Below, piece after piece: positions 1 through 9,947 of a stretch of DNA of 64,000 nucleotides (position 1 is its first letter; the number at the start of each line of letters is the position of its first letter). The position numbers and the translations under genes are program-made. The notes beneath the pieces were generated by a model. That model was not told where the DNA came from and made no database searches. It saw nothing but the letters and a program-made list of their open reading frames with translations. The stretch comes from Candidatus Fukatsuia symbiotica (GTDB lineage: Bacteria > Pseudomonadota > Gammaproteobacteria > Enterobacterales > Enterobacteriaceae), in the NCBI RefSeq assembly GCF_003122425.1, contig NZ_CP021659.1, positions 1,922,001-1,986,000 of the forward strand. The letters run 5' to 3'.

Positions 1-1
1 T

Positions 2-340
2 GCCGCTATGACTATCGCGACTACCGCATTGTTTGCTACGGGATCCACTACCCTACGTAATATTTATAACTGGCGAATGAAAGAAACGGATCGTTTATCC
101 GCGATGGCGACAGAACTACGGAAAATAGGTGCCAAAGTAGAAGAAAACACAGACTACATCCGTATTACTCCGCCAGAAAAGTTCATTTCTACTGAAATAA
201 ACACCTATAACGACCATCGTATAGCAATGTGCTTTTCACTGGTGGCACTATCGGATATCCCGATAACTCTGCTAAATCCTCATTGTGTTAACAAAACTTT
301 CCCTGATTATTTTCAGTATTTCAGCCGTTTGCATCAATAG
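2..340 (+). CDS. aroA: AroA, 3-phosphoshikimate 1-carboxyvinyltransferase (EPSP synthase), C-terminal part
   Basis: The gene is cut by the left window edge; about the last 112 residues are present. EPSP synthase joins shikimate-3-phosphate and phosphoenolpyruvate in the cytoplasmic chorismate pathway. The fragment matches the end of E. coli AroA nearly residue by residue, including the stretches [16 protein letters not shown] and [17 protein letters not shown], which hold the conserved Lys/Glu/Thr/Asp/Arg and Asp-His-Arg active-site residues. The E. coli protein ends a few residues later. Here the TAG stop coincides with the first bases of a diverged MITE-A copy, so the native end was probably replaced by the element. 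cmk follows on the same strand, as in E. coli. Confidence 0.96.
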   Translation, partial: AAMTIATTALFATGSTTLRNIYNWRMKETDRLSAMATELRKIGAKVEENTDYIRITPPEKFISTEINTYNDHRIAMCFSLVALSDIPITLLNPHCVNKTFPDYFQYFSRLHQ

Positions 341-473
341 ATCTCTTGCAAAACCGTTGTTCGTTATGTGAAGTCAGAGCTTACAGTAGCCGCTGTGTAC
401 ATGCGAATACATGAAGCTTTAGTACCGTGTAATACCGAATTCACACCACTTAGCAGGTTATGCAAAAGGTCTA
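338..473. repeat. MITE-A copy A1 (diverged)
   Basis: It begins TAGATCTCTTGCAAAACCG and ends with GGTTATGCAAAAGGTCTA, imperfect inverted termini related to the TAGACTTCTTGCAAAACC ends of the better copies at 10738 and 16446. The interior shares the tcgttatgtgaagtc and tacatgcgaatacatga segments with them. It has no coding capacity and sits directly on the aroA stop codon. Confidence 0.75.
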
Positions 474-539
474 ATTAAGAAACGTAATAGATTTTTAATA
501 GGTTCCTACATTTTTTTTAAACAGCTATAGAGTTAACGT

Positions 540-593
540 TTAGTAACGATAAAGCGTATAATGCCGCGCCGGTGTTAGCCCTATCGGGCTAAC
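540..593 (+). promoter_or_regulatory. Probable cmk promoter with leader hairpin
   Basis: A perfect TATAAT -10 hexamer lies at 557-562, with only a weak -35 about 17 bases upstream. Just after the expected transcription start, GTTAGCCC TATC GGGCTAAC (574-593) forms a perfect 8-bp stem with a 4-base loop, so the mRNA would begin close to a stable hairpin. It has no U-run, so it is unlikely to be a terminator; it may stabilise the 5' end. Confidence 0.5.
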
Positions 594-620
594 ATGAGGT
601 TCAGTGATAGGAGAGAAAAA

Positions 621-1295
621 ATGACGGTGATAGTCCCGGTGATAACCGTTGATGGACCTAGTGGAGTGGGTAAGGGCACATTATGCAACGCATTAGCTGA
701 ATTGCTAAAGTGGCATTTACTGGATTCTGGTGCTATTTATCGTGTTTTAGCACTGGCAGCTTCACATCATCAACTTGATATCAATACCGAAGAAGCGTTG
801 GTTCCCATTGCCGCAAATCTCGATGTTTGCTTTGTCTCAAACAACAAGCAATTGCAAGTTATTCTAGAAGGTGAGGATGTCAGCAATGAAATCCGCACTG
901 AAGCCATAGGTAACAGAGCGTCTCAAATAGCAACATTTCCACGGATCCGTGAGGCACTATTGCGTCGCCAACGGGAATTCCGCAAAAAACCCGGCTTGAT
1001 TGCTGATGGTCGTGATATGGGTACGGTAGTGTTTCCGGATGCTCCTGTTAAAATATTTCTCTCTGCTAGCGTAGAAGAATGTGCACGGCGGCGTACTCTA
1101 CAGTTGCAGGAAAAGGGGTTTAATGTTAACTTTGAGCGTCTTTTAGTCGATATACAAGAGCGTGATAATCGTGATCGCAATCGGTCTGTTGCGCCCTTGG
1201 TCCCCGCAGCGGACGCCTTGGTACTGGATGCAACCAAGATGTCTATTGAGCAGGTGTTCACAGAGTCATTGGCCTATATTCGAAAAAAAATTTAG
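621..1295 (+). CDS. cmk: Cmk, cytidylate kinase
   Basis: CMP/dCMP kinase transfers phosphate from ATP to CMP in pyrimidine salvage and nucleotide supply in the cytoplasm. The 224-residue product aligns end to end with E. coli Cmk: P-loop GPSGVGKGT at residues 12-20, [25 protein letters not shown] and the lid region RDxRDRNRxxAPLVPA. The ATG at 621 was chosen because it matches the E. coli N-terminus and is preceded by GGAGAG at a suitable distance; an in-frame ATG at 594 lies inside the leader hairpin region and adds residues with no counterpart. It lies between aroA and rpsA, the conserved order (E. coli ycaL is absent). Confidence 0.97.
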   Translation: MTVIVPVITVDGPSGVGKGTLCNALAELLKWHLLDSGAIYRVLALAASHHQLDINTEEALVPIAANLDVCFVSNNKQLQVILEGEDVSNEIRTEAIGNRASQIATFPRIREALLRRQREFRKKPGLIADGRDMGTVVFPDAPVKIFLSASVEECARRRTLQLQEKGFNVNFERLLVDIQERDNRDRNRSVAPLVPAADALVLDATKMSIEQVFTESLAYIRKKI

Positions 1296-1462
1296 CCATC
1301 CCTGTGGGGGTATTAAGACGGGAGGCGTTGATAAGCCTGTACTAGCAGGCAAAAAGCGTTAATTAACCTTGCTACCAAGGATCGGTGGTGAGACATATGA
1401 AACAACCCCATTCGGCGGGAGGCTAGATGGAAGTTATACGATAACCCTTGAAGATCATTAAA
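1296..1462 (+). promoter_or_regulatory. rpsA leader region with small hairpins
   Basis: 167 bases separate cmk from rpsA. Visible short stems are GCCTG/CAGGC (1335-1350) and CCTTG/CAAGG (1367-1380). There is no strong Shine-Dalgarno just before the rpsA ATG. In E. coli the rpsA leader is folded into hairpins that S1 itself recognises for translational autoregulation; equivalent control here is inferred from the similar layout only. Confidence 0.4.
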
Positions 1463-3145
1463 ATGACAGAATCTTTTGCTCAACTCTTTGCAGAATCCCT
1501 AAAAGAAATTCAAACACGTCCTGGTTCTATCGTCCGTGGTGTTGTTGTCTCTATCGGTAAAGGTGTCGTACTGGTTGATGCCGGTCTAAAATCTGAATCA
1601 GCGATTCCCATGGAACAGTTCAGGGATGGACGAGGTGAACTGGAAATCCAGGTTGGTGACGAAATTGACGTTGCACTAGATGCAATCGAAGACGGCTTTG
1701 GTGAAACATTGTTATCCCGTGAGAAAGCTAAACGCCACGAAGCATGGGTGAGTCTGGGCAAAGCTTATCAAAATGCAGAAACCGTTAGCGGTATCATTAA
1801 CGGCAAAGTGAAAGGTGGTTTTACTGTTGAGATCGACAGCATCCGCGCGTTTTTACCTGGTTCATTGGTTGATGTCCGTCCTGTTCGTGATACGTTGCAT
1901 CTAGAAGGCAAAAATCTTGAATTCAAAGTTATCAAGCTGGATCAAAAACGCAACAACGTTGTGGTTTCGCGTCGTGCCGTTATCGAATCGGAAAACAGCG
2001 CCGAACGTGATCAATTGCTGGAAAACCTGCAAGAAGGCGCGGTAGTTCAGGGTATCGTTAAAAACCTGACTGATTACGGTGCATTTGTTGATTTGGGTGG
2101 CGTCGATGGCTTGTTACACATTACTGACATGGCTTGGAAACGCGTTAAGCACCCCGGTGAGATTGTCAACGTAGGCGACGAAATAAAAGTCAAAATTTTG
2201 AAATATGACCGTGAACGTACTCGTGTATCACTAGGCCTGAAACAATTGGGTGAAGATCCTTGGGTTGCCATTGCTAAGCGTTACCCTGAAAAGACTAGGT
2301 TGACGGGTCGAGTCACTAATCTGACTGATTACGGTTGCTTCGTAGAGATCGAAGAAGGCGTTGAAGGTTTGGTACACGTTTCCGAAATGGACTGGACAAA
2401 TAAAAACATTCATCCATCTAAAGTGGTTGACGTTGGTGATGAAGTTGAAGTGATGGTACTTGATATTGATGAAGACCGTCGCCGCATTTCCCTCGGTCTG
2501 AAACAGTGCAAAATGAATCCGTGGGAACAGTTTGCAGAAACTCACAGTAAAAATGACCGTGTTGAAGGAAAAATCAAATCCATCACTGACTTTGGTGTTT
2601 TTATCGGTTTAGATGGCGGTATCGACGGCCTGGTTCATTTGTCTGATCTCTCTTGGGAAGAACCCGGTGAAGAAGCAGTGCGTAAATACAAAAAAGGTGA
2701 TGAAATCGCCGCCATAGTTTTACAAGTTGATGCAGAACGCGAGCGTATCTCCTTAGGTATAAAGCAACTGGCAGAAGACCCATTCAATAGTTACCTATCA
2801 GTGCATAAGAAAGGGGCTATAGTGCCGGGTAAAATTACAGCAGTTGATGCTAAAGGTGCTACAGTTAAACTGGCGGATGGTGTAGAAGGGTGTCTACGTG
2901 CTTCCGACACCGCTCGTGATCGCACTGAAGATATCATGTCGACTCTAAAGATGGGTGATGCCATCGAAGTCAAATACGCCAACGTTGACCGTAAGAACCG
3001 TGTCATCATGTTGTCTCTTCGTGCTAAGGACGAAACCAACGAGAAAGAAACCGTAGTAGCAGCTGTTAGCAATAACAGTAAGCAAGAAGAAGGCAATTTT
3101 TCTAATGCTATGGCCGAAGCGTTCAAAGTGGCAAAAGGCGAATAG
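1463..3145 (+). CDS. rpsA: RpsA, 30S ribosomal protein S1
   Basis: S1 binds mRNA on the 30S subunit and helps start translation of messages with structured or weak ribosome-binding sites. The 560-residue protein is nearly identical in layout to E. coli S1 (557 aa): six S1/OB-fold repeats between about residues 20 and 520, with the repeated pattern [13 protein letters not shown] / VHVSEMDW / RISLGLKQ visible, and the conserved [15 protein letters not shown]-like tail. Start at 1463 (MTESFAQLF) matches the known N-terminus; the longer frame from 1448 adds five residues with no support. Intact, as expected for an essential gene, with ihfB following. Confidence 0.98.
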   Translation: MTESFAQLFAESLKEIQTRPGSIVRGVVVSIGKGVVLVDAGLKSESAIPMEQFRDGRGELEIQVGDEIDVALDAIEDGFGETLLSREKAKRHEAWVSLGKAYQNAETVSGIINGKVKGGFTVEIDSIRAFLPGSLVDVRPVRDTLHLEGKNLEFKVIKLDQKRNNVVVSRRAVIESENSAERDQLLENLQEGAVVQGIVKNLTDYGAFVDLGGVDGLLHITDMAWKRVKHPGEIVNVGDEIKVKILKYDRERTRVSLGLKQLGEDPWVAIAKRYPEKTRLTGRVTNLTDYGCFVEIEEGVEGLVHVSEMDWTNKNIHPSKVVDVGDEVEVMVLDIDEDRRRISLGLKQCKMNPWEQFAETHSKNDRVEGKIKSITDFGVFIGLDGGIDGLVHLSDLSWEEPGEEAVRKYKKGDEIAAIVLQVDAERERISLGIKQLAEDPFNSYLSVHKKGAIVPGKITAVDAKGATVKLADGVEGCLRASDTARDRTEDIMSTLKMGDAIEVKYANVDRKNRVIMLSLRAKDETNEKETVVAAVSNNSKQEEGNFSNAMAEAFKVAKGE

Positions 3146-3215
3146 TGATAACAGGAATAACCGCTACGGTTTTTCCATCCCTGTTAGGCGGTTTAGCTAA
3201 GAACTTGGAGGTAAT

Positions 3216-3521
3216 ATGATAGAAACACCCAAGAAGAAGCCAGAGGTACCCAAGTCTGTCTTGATTAAGAGAATAGCTGACAAGGAAACTAGACTACCAA
3301 ATAAAGTCGTTGCAGAAGTTGTAACCGAAATGTTGAATCATGTTGTGGGGACCTTAGCCAGAGGTGAGCATATGGAAGTGCGAGGATTTGGTAGTTTAAA
3401 GCTCCGCCATCGTGCTCGACGTTGTGCCCGTAATCCTAAAACCGGCGAACCGGTTGAGATGGACTGTAAATGCGTTCCACACTTTAAACCGGGTAAAGGG
3501 TTACGTGAGGCTGTGAAATAA
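3216..3521 (+). CDS. ihfB: IhfB-like, integration host factor beta subunit (divergent)
   Basis: A HU/IHF-fold DNA-bending protein of 101 residues, in the ihfB position after rpsA. The core (LIKRIADKETRLPNKVVAEVV, then EVRGFGSLKLR, RNPKTGEPV and VPHFKPGKGLRE) fits IHF-beta, and the Pro of RNPKTG is the residue that intercalates in DNA. It differs from E. coli IHF-beta (94 aa) in an extra lysine-rich N-terminus of about 11 residues and many substitutions in the body and arm, including two extra Cys. A strong GGAGG (3207-3211) five bases before the ATG supports the extended start. Probably forms a heterodimer with IhfA encoded elsewhere. IHF commonly assists sigma-54 promoters, which occur later in this window; that link is inference. 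Confidence 0.9.
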   Translation: MIETPKKKPEVPKSVLIKRIADKETRLPNKVVAEVVTEMLNHVVGTLARGEHMEVRGFGSLKLRHRARRCARNPKTGEPVEMDCKCVPHFKPGKGLREAVK

Positions 3522-3577
3522 ACTGCGCCAGATAACGGGTTCATGAAACCTTTAAGATTTTTGCTTTAGAAATATAA

Positions 3578-3604
3578 AACGGCACCTGGTGGTGCCGTTT
3601 TTTG
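3578..3604 (+). terminator. Rho-independent terminator after ihfB
   Basis: AACGGCACC TGGT GGTGCCGTT followed by a run of T: an 8-9 bp GC-rich stem with a tetraloop and T-tract, about 60 bases after the ihfB stop. It ends the cmk-rpsA-ihfB transcription unit. Confidence 0.88.
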
Positions 3605-3651
3605 TATGTGGAAAGCATTCAGATGCTTATCAACACGATCGTATGCGATGC

Positions 3652-4746
3652 CTAGGCGCGAGTGCTCGAGGTGACCCGTTCTTCAAGCGGTATATAGTCT
3701 ATGCCGTAGTTAAAGTAACCAGGTCCCGCGACCTCAATGCCACGCGCTGTTCTCCATTTTTCATTAGCAGGTATCCCCAACACCACAACACGTATACCGT
3801 AGCGTAATCGTTCAGTGAGGATCGGTGTTCCTGTCTCTTCATCCAGTAAAGTAATCAGGTCAGGGGTAGTGCATAAGGTACGTTCTGCGCTTCGCGCCAG
3901 CAGATATTCATTTTGAAAAAATATTTCAAACGTTTTTCCATTATCCTTATCGGTGCCTGCGAAATAGACGACACCACGGGTAAACCCTCCTACAGTACGT
4001 TGATCTACCTTGGTAATTTTTCCGTGAAATAATACAAAACCCCGCAATAACGCTGCCAATGTTTGCACAATATTCGCTTTAGTATTTCGTGCTCGTTCTA
4101 TCGTTTCACCAATCTGTTGCGCAAAGCTAAGTGTACCCAAAATACCAGATTTTTTGGCGTCATTAGGGCTAATGGGATAGGCGGCAAGGAAGGCAGTGCC
4201 GCCCATTTCAGCACATAGGGAGCGCGCAAGCTTTTCTGTAATATGATTGTCCTGCGTTTGAATTAAACTTATGTTAAGTTTTGCATCTACGATAGCCAAA
4301 GGGGAAGCGCTAACCGTACCAAGAGAGAGTGTAGTCATGTGATACTCGGGGAAAGCTCTTCCCATCGCATCAACATCAACGAGTGGCACACCAAGACGAG
4401 CAGCTGTTACCAGAGGCCACAGTGAGTTAATACCCCCTATTTCAATAGGATAAATTGCCGAAATTTTTCTATTTAAGTATTTTTCAATCAACCGGCAAGC
4501 GGTAACCGATTCTTCACCATTAGCTAACTTTTCGAATGAGACCATAGTCGCGCCAATGGTTCCTGTAGAAACGATAAGCGCATCTGGCTCTAGTTCATCA
4601 ACCGAGAGGAGTGTAATGGACCCATATTGTTTTAGTGCATTCAATGCCATGAGTTTGCCAATGTGAGGATCTCCGCCTCCACCACTGGCAAGAACTGATG
4701 CACCGACTGCGATATGCTCAATGTTTTCTTTATTTAAATAATTCAT
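3652..4746 (-). CDS. DUF917 family protein (S-methyl thiohydantoin desulfurase-like domain)
   Basis: The 364-residue protein carries the hallmarks of DUF917: an N-terminal ASGGGGDPHIGK motif at residues 20-30, then STGTIGATMVSFEK, YPIEIGGINSLWPL and VDVDAMGRAFPE. The family is related to hydantoinase/desulfurase proteins and is often annotated as S-methyl thiohydantoin desulfurase; the substrate here is unknown. The ATG at 4746 was chosen because MNYLNKENIEHIAVGAS is the family's usual beginning; the frame remains open 41 codons further upstream without similarity. The gene is intact and lies downstream of a LuxR-type regulator on the same strand with a 181-base gap, so the two may be functionally paired. 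Confidence 0.82.
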   Translation of the reverse strand: MNYLNKENIEHIAVGASVLASGGGGDPHIGKLMALNALKQYGSITLLSVDELEPDALIVSTGTIGATMVSFEKLANGEESVTACRLIEKYLNRKISAIYPIEIGGINSLWPLVTAARLGVPLVDVDAMGRAFPEYHMTTLSLGTVSASPLAIVDAKLNISLIQTQDNHITEKLARSLCAEMGGTAFLAAYPISPNDAKKSGILGTLSFAQQIGETIERARNTKANIVQTLAALLRGFVLFHGKITKVDQRTVGGFTRGVVYFAGTDKDNGKTFEIFFQNEYLLARSAERTLCTTPDLITLLDEETGTPILTERLRYGIRVVVLGIPANEKWRTARGIEVAGPGYFNYGIDYIPLEERVTSSTRA

Positions 4747-4927
4747 TTTTACTTGTTTCTTTATGATACGAGATGCTGTAAGCATATACACACTATCGGT
4801 GATGAGCAACAGGCTTAACGGTCGAATATTGACGCGAATAGTGATGCTCCGATGATGTTCATAACTCAAATGCTAATAGTATTCTAATTAATGAATTGTG
4901 TGGGTTCCAGTCGTGTTTGAATGACAG

Positions 4928-5671
4928 TTACGTCGTATCATCACAATCAAGTAGCAGGCTACAAGGTCGCAGAAATCTAGGCGGGACGTATCTGTCAAAA
5001 CCTTTTGTTTGGCAGAATTCTATGAGTTGACCCAAAAAATGAATACCGGTTTTTCGATAAATGGCTCGCAATTTATTCTCTACTGTCCTGTGAGAACGAC
5101 TCAGTACTCTTCCTATTTCTTTCGCTTTCATGCGGCGCACGGCCAAGAATAGTACGTCAAGCTCGCTACGGGTAAATAAATTTTCCGGTGGACTAAAAAC
5201 CAGCGAGTGTGGCAATTTCCTATTTATAAAAAACATATCGGAAAAGAAGTGGTATTTGTTAGCATGAACGATGATCTTGACATCTTCTCCGTCATCATAA
5301 GGGAATTTTTCACAAAGATAGGGTTGAATTATTTGCTGAGATCCGTAAGGATGAATATCAAGTGAAGATAAACTTCTTTTCAGTTCTTGAACTTTACGAT
5401 CATGTTGCTGAAAGTAAAGCGCGAATTCAGCAGTAGAATGGGGTATTTCACCATCTGATCGACCTTCGATATTAAATTTATGGGTTAAATTTAACATGCT
5501 AAGGTAGGCATCGTTCGCATACATATATTGTGATGCTGAATTTTTAATTGCCCAAGGTTTATCATTTTTTTTAAACATTGATACGAGTGACATAAGTTGT
5601 GAGGGGACTTCAACAGTCGAACTTTGAGTTCTACTGACATTGATGTGATCTTTCAGATTAAAGTTTTTCAT
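4928..5671 (-). CDS. PAS-like/LuxR-type helix-turn-helix transcriptional regulator
   Basis: A 247-residue protein with a PAS-like sensory segment near residues 40-100 (AIKNSASQYMYANDAYLSML) and a C-terminal LuxR/GerE helix-turn-helix at about 165-222 (LFTRSELDVLFLA, KAKEIGRVLSRSHRTVENKLRAIYRKTG). There is no receiver domain, so it is probably a one-component regulator responding to a small ligand. The ATG at 5671 was preferred because it has a GGGGTG just upstream; an in-frame TTG at 5692 is the alternative. The target is unknown; the downstream DUF917 gene is the obvious candidate. Confidence 0.8.
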   Translation of the reverse strand: MKNFNLKDHINVSRTQSSTVEVPSQLMSLVSMFKKNDKPWAIKNSASQYMYANDAYLSMLNLTHKFNIEGRSDGEIPHSTAEFALYFQQHDRKVQELKRSLSSLDIHPYGSQQIIQPYLCEKFPYDDGEDVKIIVHANKYHFFSDMFFINRKLPHSLVFSPPENLFTRSELDVLFLAVRRMKAKEIGRVLSRSHRTVENKLRAIYRKTGIHFLGQLIEFCQTKGFDRYVPPRFLRPCSLLLDCDDTT

Positions 5672-5972
5672 AAACACCCCGCCGTAGGTCAATGTGTTAA
5701 AACCATACAGATTATAAGTGATTAACAGTGCTCAATGTCAAGCATAGAACACGCTCTTTTGATTACTGAGCGTTGATGAGTTTTAATAACCGTTTGATCA
5801 ATAAGCAAAGATAAAAAATAAATCTCTATTTAGGAAAAATAAAAAATCATTTTTTTGATTGAATACCGCAATTTGTATATATCTTTTTTTTTTACGAAAT
5901 TTATTAAATGTACTTGATATGAGGACTACGAGTACCCGGTAACGCAGAATTTGCAGTACATAGTAGGTTTTG
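5672..5972. other. AT-rich intergenic region between the LuxR-type gene and tatC
   Basis: About 300 bases with no gene. The right end (about 5911-5970) is a MITE-A remnant; the rest is AT-rich (poly-T at 5883-5894) and probably holds the promoter of the LuxR-type gene. I cannot pick a convincing -35/-10 pair. Confidence 0.5.
5911..5970. repeat. MITE-A remnant A5 (one end only)
   Basis: It shares gtaacgcagaatttgcagta and catagtaggttttgc with the right half of the copies at 10738 and 16446. The terminal aagaagtcta is missing and the tatC stop codon follows immediately. Only the right half survives. Confidence 0.75.
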
Positions 5973-6716
5973 CTATTCTTCCATGGAGGTGTGGTGCTGT
6001 CTTAGCGGATAAAAACGGGCGCTGAAAACACCGACTTCGAATAGCAAATACATTGGGATAGCGAGTAATGTTTGTGAAAAAACATCAGGTGGAGTCAGTA
6101 GCATCCCAATGACAAAGGCACCGACTAATATGTATGGGCGTTTTTTCTTTAAATCGTCCGGCGTAGTCACACCACTCCAACACAGTAAAATAATGGCGAT
6201 AGGCACTTCAAAAGAAACACCAAAGGCTACAAATAACGCCATAACAAAATCAAGATAGTTATTGATGTCTGTTGCTATTAAGACACCCGCTGGTGCAGTT
6301 TTTGCGAAAAAACTGAATGCCAGTGGAAAGACAATAAAATACGCGAATGCCATGCCCAGGTAGAATAAGACACTACTCGAAGCCAGTAATGGTAAGATTA
6401 GGCGGCGTTCATGTTTATACAAGGCCGGTGCGACAAATCCCCAAACCTGATAAAGAATGAATGGAGCAGAAATAAACAATGATACCATTATAGTTAGCTT
6501 GATGGGGGTGAGAAAAGGTGACGCAACGTCAGTCGCAATCATGTTGGCACCTTGTGGTAGTTGTTTGATTAACGGTGCAGAGACTAATTGATAAATATCA
6601 TTGGCGAAATACACTAATACCAAAAAAACGATTAATACGGTGACGATACAATTCAATAACCGTTTGCGTAGTTCTATTAAATGATTGATAAGAGGTTGAG
6701 TGTTATCAACAGTCAT
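5973..6716 (-). CDS. tatC: TatC, Sec-independent protein translocase subunit
   Basis: TatC is the six-helix inner-membrane receptor for twin-arginine signal peptides. The 247-residue product has the family pattern: [17 protein letters not shown] at the N-terminus, SPFLTPIKL in the periplasmic loop, [10 protein letters not shown] before helix 3, and [16 protein letters not shown]. coli TatC is 258 aa; here the polar C-terminal tail is shorter and the stop abuts a MITE-A remnant, so the tail was probably trimmed. It follows tatB with a 2-base gap in the tatABC operon. Confidence 0.95.
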   Translation of the reverse strand: MTVDNTQPLINHLIELRKRLLNCIVTVLIVFLVLVYFANDIYQLVSAPLIKQLPQGANMIATDVASPFLTPIKLTIMVSLFISAPFILYQVWGFVAPALYKHERRLILPLLASSSVLFYLGMAFAYFIVFPLAFSFFAKTAPAGVLIATDINNYLDFVMALFVAFGVSFEVPIAIILLCWSGVTTPDDLKKKRPYILVGAFVIGMLLTPPDVFSQTLLAIPMYLLFEVGVFSARFYPLRQHHTSMEE

Positions 6717-6718
6717 AC

Positions 6719-7162
6719 TTACTGATCCCTGCTAGAGTGATGAGGACGAGGTTTAATGCTCTTAATGTTATCAGTTGCCGTTGTTGATATGGGTGTGGTC
6801 GACACGACCTCATCATGAATCGCCTCTGGATCAATAAGCTGTGGATTATTGCCAGCATGGGATTTTTCTGTATGGCAGGTCTGCTGGAGTGTTTTTGTGG
6901 CATGCTTTAGTTCATCGATAGAAGCTTGCAGCTCTGGAGTGATACCCTGTAACCCCGCTTGTTTGGCTTTTTTCAGACTGTCTTGTAGTTCCTGGAGTTT
7001 TAGCTCTTGAGACAGTTCTTGTTGCACTGTGGTAGCCAAAGAACGCAATGTTTTGATCCAGCTTGTAACCGTTCTTACCGCCACAGGCAACCGTTGTGGC
7101 CCAAGCACAACGAGGCCGATTACCATGATTAGCAGCAATTCACCAAACCCGATGTCAAACAT
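6719..7162 (-). CDS. tatB: TatB, Sec-independent protein translocase subunit
   Basis: TatB forms the Tat receptor complex with TatC. The 147-residue protein starts [22 protein letters not shown], the diagnostic single transmembrane helix with Glu at position 8 and the GP hinge, followed by a long amphipathic helix (about 22-60) and a low-conservation tail shorter than that of E. coli (171 aa). It is separated by 3 bases from tatA and 2 bases from tatC, and these are clearly co-transcribed. Confidence 0.95.
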   Translation of the reverse strand: MFDIGFGELLLIMVIGLVVLGPQRLPVAVRTVTSWIKTLRSLATTVQQELSQELKLQELQDSLKKAKQAGLQGITPELQASIDELKHATKTLQQTCHTEKSHAGNNPQLIDPEAIHDEVVSTTPISTTATDNIKSIKPRPHHSSRDQ

Positions 7163-7165
7163 GGT

Positions 7166-7444
7166 TTATACCTGTTCTTTGTCATTTTTAGATTTTTCTG
7201 TTTTTACATCAGGCGGGCTATCGGCAATAGTTTTTGCCGTAAAATCAGCATCATTGGTCGTATTATCAGCATCAGTTGACGATTTATCCGTTGAAGGTGT
7301 AGAAGTATCATCACTCATCGATTTTTTAAAACCTTTAATTGAGGCGCCTAGATCGGATCCGAGGGAGCGCAGCTTGTTAGTACCAAACAATAGAGCCACG
7401 ATTATAGCAATAATTATCAACTGCCAAACACTTATGCCGCCCAT
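7166..7444 (-). CDS. tatA: TatA, Sec-independent protein translocase pore subunit
   Basis: TatA multimerises to let folded proteins cross the inner membrane. The 92-residue sequence starts [21 protein letters not shown], with the TatA-type short helix and the [21 protein letters not shown] hinge and amphipathic helix. The Asp/Thr/Ser-rich tail is variable in the family. First gene of tatABC, downstream of the broken ubiB. Confidence 0.95.
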   Translation of the reverse strand: MGGISVWQLIIIAIIVALLFGTNKLRSLGSDLGASIKGFKKSMSDDTSTPSTDKSSTDADNTTNDADFTAKTIADSPPDVKTEKSKNDKEQV

Positions 7445-7524
7445 TTTATCTACCTCTATGCGTCGTCTAACCTTATGATTTGTCGCGTGCGGTGATCACA
7501 GTTTTATGCTGACTTTCATCGCCA

Positions 7525-9155
7525 TCAACAAGCTCGCTTCCATCCCATCAGCCATACTAGAACACCGACAACAATTAACCCTATTGATAGTACAGAGATG
7601 CTAATCAATTGTAAAATTGTGCCACTGATGAACAGTATAGCGCCGACACTAAACAAATAACGAGATTGTTCTTGACGTTTCTGCTCTTTAATCTGCGAGG
7701 ATAATTGATCCAGACGTTGTTGTAATATTTTATGTCGTTGTAAGCTGTCGTAGATCATGTCAGGTAGCTCGGGAAATTTTTCTACCCAAAAAGGTGCCCT
7801 CTCTTTTAATGTGCGGATCATTGCAGGCAACCCAATTTGATCACGCAACCAGTTTTCCAAAAATGGTTTTGCCGTCGTCCATAGATCCAGTTTAGGATAA
7901 AGTTGGCGTCCCAGTCCTTCTACATACAATAATGTTTTTTGTAACAATACCAGCTGAGGTTGTACTTCCATGTTAAAACGTCGGGCGGTACTAAATAAGT
8001 TCAGCAGTACGTTACCAAATGATATTTCAGCTAATGGTTTTTCAAAAATGGGTTCACAAACCATGCGAATAGAGAACTCAAAGTCTTCTATATTGGTATC
8101 ACTCGGTACCCAACCCGAATCAACATGTAACTCGGCAACACGTCGGTAATCACGATTAAAGAAAGCGACAAAATTTTCTGCTAGATAGCGTTTGTCCGCT
8201 TTATTCAATACGCCGACAATGCCACAATCAATGCCAATATACATTGGATCCTGTGGTTGTTGATAACTGACAAAAATATTACCTGGGTGCATATCTGCGT
8301 GGAAGAAACTGTCACGGAATACCTGAGTGAAGAAAATTTGAACGCCTCGTTCAGCAAGTAGCTTCATATTGGTGCCTTGCTTCTCCAATGCAGTAATATC
8401 TGATACCGGTATACCGTAAATACGTTCCATGACCAATACATTTTCTCGACAGAGATCGGTATACACCTCGGGATATATAGCATTGGGCTATTGTTAAAAT
8501 TACGACGTAACTGGATGGCATTGGCGGCTTCATGTAGCAAATTCAGCTCATCATAGAGTGTTTTTTCATACTCCTTCACGACTTCATGCGGGCGTAATCT
8601 GTGTCCATCAAGCAGTAATTTAGGCATCCATTTTGCCAAACGATACATTAGACGTATATCGGCTTTGATAATCGGGCGGATATTGGGACGTATGACTTTT
8701 AATACTACTTCTTGCCCATTTTTTTTCAAACGAGCAGTATGCACCTGAGCGATCGACGCTGAAGCTAAAGCTTGCTGATCAAAATCATCAAACCAGGTTT
8801 CTAAAGGTGTGCCCATTGCCAATTCAATGTGTTTACGAGCGAGTGCACCATCGAAGGGATCTACTCGATCCTGTAATAACGCCAGTTGATCGGCAGTGGC
8901 CTTCGATAAAAGATCACGACGAGTTGACATCATTTGGCCAAATTTGATCCAGACTGGCCCTAGTTCTTGTAAAGCAAGACGTAACCGTTCACCGAGTGAT
9001 TTATCTTTATGACGGTTTGTTAGCCAAAAAAGTAATCGGCAGCCGATACGCAGGGGTAAGGTCAGGCGAATAATCGGAATTAATTCATCCAGACCATAAA
9101 TAATCATTATGCGAATAATCGAATAAAGACGTTGAAACTCTCCTGGAGTCATCAT
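7525..9155 (-). pseudogene. ubiB: ubiB, ubiquinone biosynthesis accessory kinase-like protein, frameshifted
   Basis: UbiB is an atypical kinase/ATPase of the ADCK family that supports ubiquinone synthesis at the membrane. Together the two frames give about 543 residues (E. coli 546). The N-terminal part (9155 to about 8466) holds [19 protein letters not shown], the KxGQ motif, and ASIAQVHTA. The C-terminal part holds [21 protein letters not shown] and a C-terminal hydrophobic anchor. The frame changes near 8466-8472, where CCGAGGTG replaces the expected CCG GAG GTG, a loss of one G. Both sides are otherwise well conserved, so this is either a very recent mutation or a base-calling error. The start overlaps the ubiJ stop by 4 bases (ATGA). 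Confidence 0.9.
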
Positions 9156-9760
9156 TTTGTTATCTCCATCCTGGCCAATCTTGTATTGAGGCTATCCAGA
9201 GTACGCAAGCTGGCATCCACTTCTTCGTTAAACCATGCTACTTCCAGCCGAGTCGGCGCTATTTTCCATTCTTCAGTTATGGTTTCGGCGCAATAACGCT
9301 GTTGTTGTCGCCAACGGGTGGTGAGGAAAGTGTGTCCCTTGTGCAGCAGTTGGCTTAAGGTTTCGGTAGCAATATCACCAAAATAAGGGGTTAACCATTC
9401 AGTAGGATCCCACTGTTCCAGATCTAGCAACGTCATTAGCTGCTGTGCAACCTGAATATCACCTTCTATGATCAGTTCACCACTGAGCATAAGCGTGGGT
9501 AGCTGCTGTCTGTCTCTGAGCTTGGCCAGGACGGTGATACGGGTCTTAATGGTACAATCAACGCTGTCCTCCCACTGGGTCAATATATCAACGTGATGAT
9601 CACTAAATAACAGTAATAGCGGCGTCTGCAATTCATCCAGTTCGATACGTAGCACTTTAGCTGCCAAAAGAGCAGGTATCGTTTTTATACCGTGATCACG
9701 GAATAGCAGTTTATTGAGCAATGTTTCCAACGCAGCAACCACTAAGGGTGTCAAAAACAT
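9152..9760 (-). CDS. ubiJ: UbiJ, ubiquinone biosynthesis accessory factor (SCP2 domain)
   Basis: UbiJ carries a lipid-binding SCP2 domain and with UbiK organises the cytosolic Ubi complex. The 202-residue protein matches E. coli UbiJ (formerly YigP): [28 protein letters not shown], then [19 protein letters not shown] and [14 protein letters not shown] at 9760 was chosen because AAGGTGG lies 8 bases before it and it matches the family N-terminus; a GTG four codons upstream (9772) is the alternative. In the ubiE-ubiJ-ubiB order, but a MITE-B copy now separates it from ubiE. Confidence 0.93.
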   Translation of the reverse strand: MFLTPLVVAALETLLNKLLFRDHGIKTIPALLAAKVLRIELDELQTPLLLLFSDHHVDILTQWEDSVDCTIKTRITVLAKLRDRQQLPTLMLSGELIIEGDIQVAQQLMTLLDLEQWDPTEWLTPYFGDIATETLSQLLHKGHTFLTTRWRQQQRYCAETITEEWKIAPTRLEVAWFNEEVDASLRTLDSLNTRLARMEITK

Positions 9761-9777
9761 AAAAGCATCCACCTTAT

Positions 9778-9947
9778 GAAGCCTGTTCCAAATCTTCTTG
9801 AGCGACGCTCAGACGAAGAAAAAATGCGCGAAAAAGCGCAGTTTACCCTTTGTATACAACAAGAGGGAGTCAATGAGCATTTTGAACGTGTTTTTGACGA
9901 ATGACTTGACCAAAATACGGCGAACACAAGAGATTTCGAACAGGTCC
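9778..9947 (+). repeat. MITE-B copy B1 between ubiE and ubiJ
   Basis: It starts with GCCTGTTCCAAATCTTCTTG and ends with AGAGATTTCGAACAGGTCCT, imperfect inverted ends. The interior shares the same gcgcagtttaccctttgtat and caatgagcattttgaacg blocks as the copies at 16071, 19341 and 21454. It is inserted inside the ubiEJB operon, its right end touching the ubiE stop codon. Confidence 0.85.

Noticed and set aside
3589-3807. A 72-codon frame on the plus strand after ihfB
   Set aside because: It starts within the ihfB terminator and runs antisense into the DUF917 gene; no ribosome-binding site or similarity.
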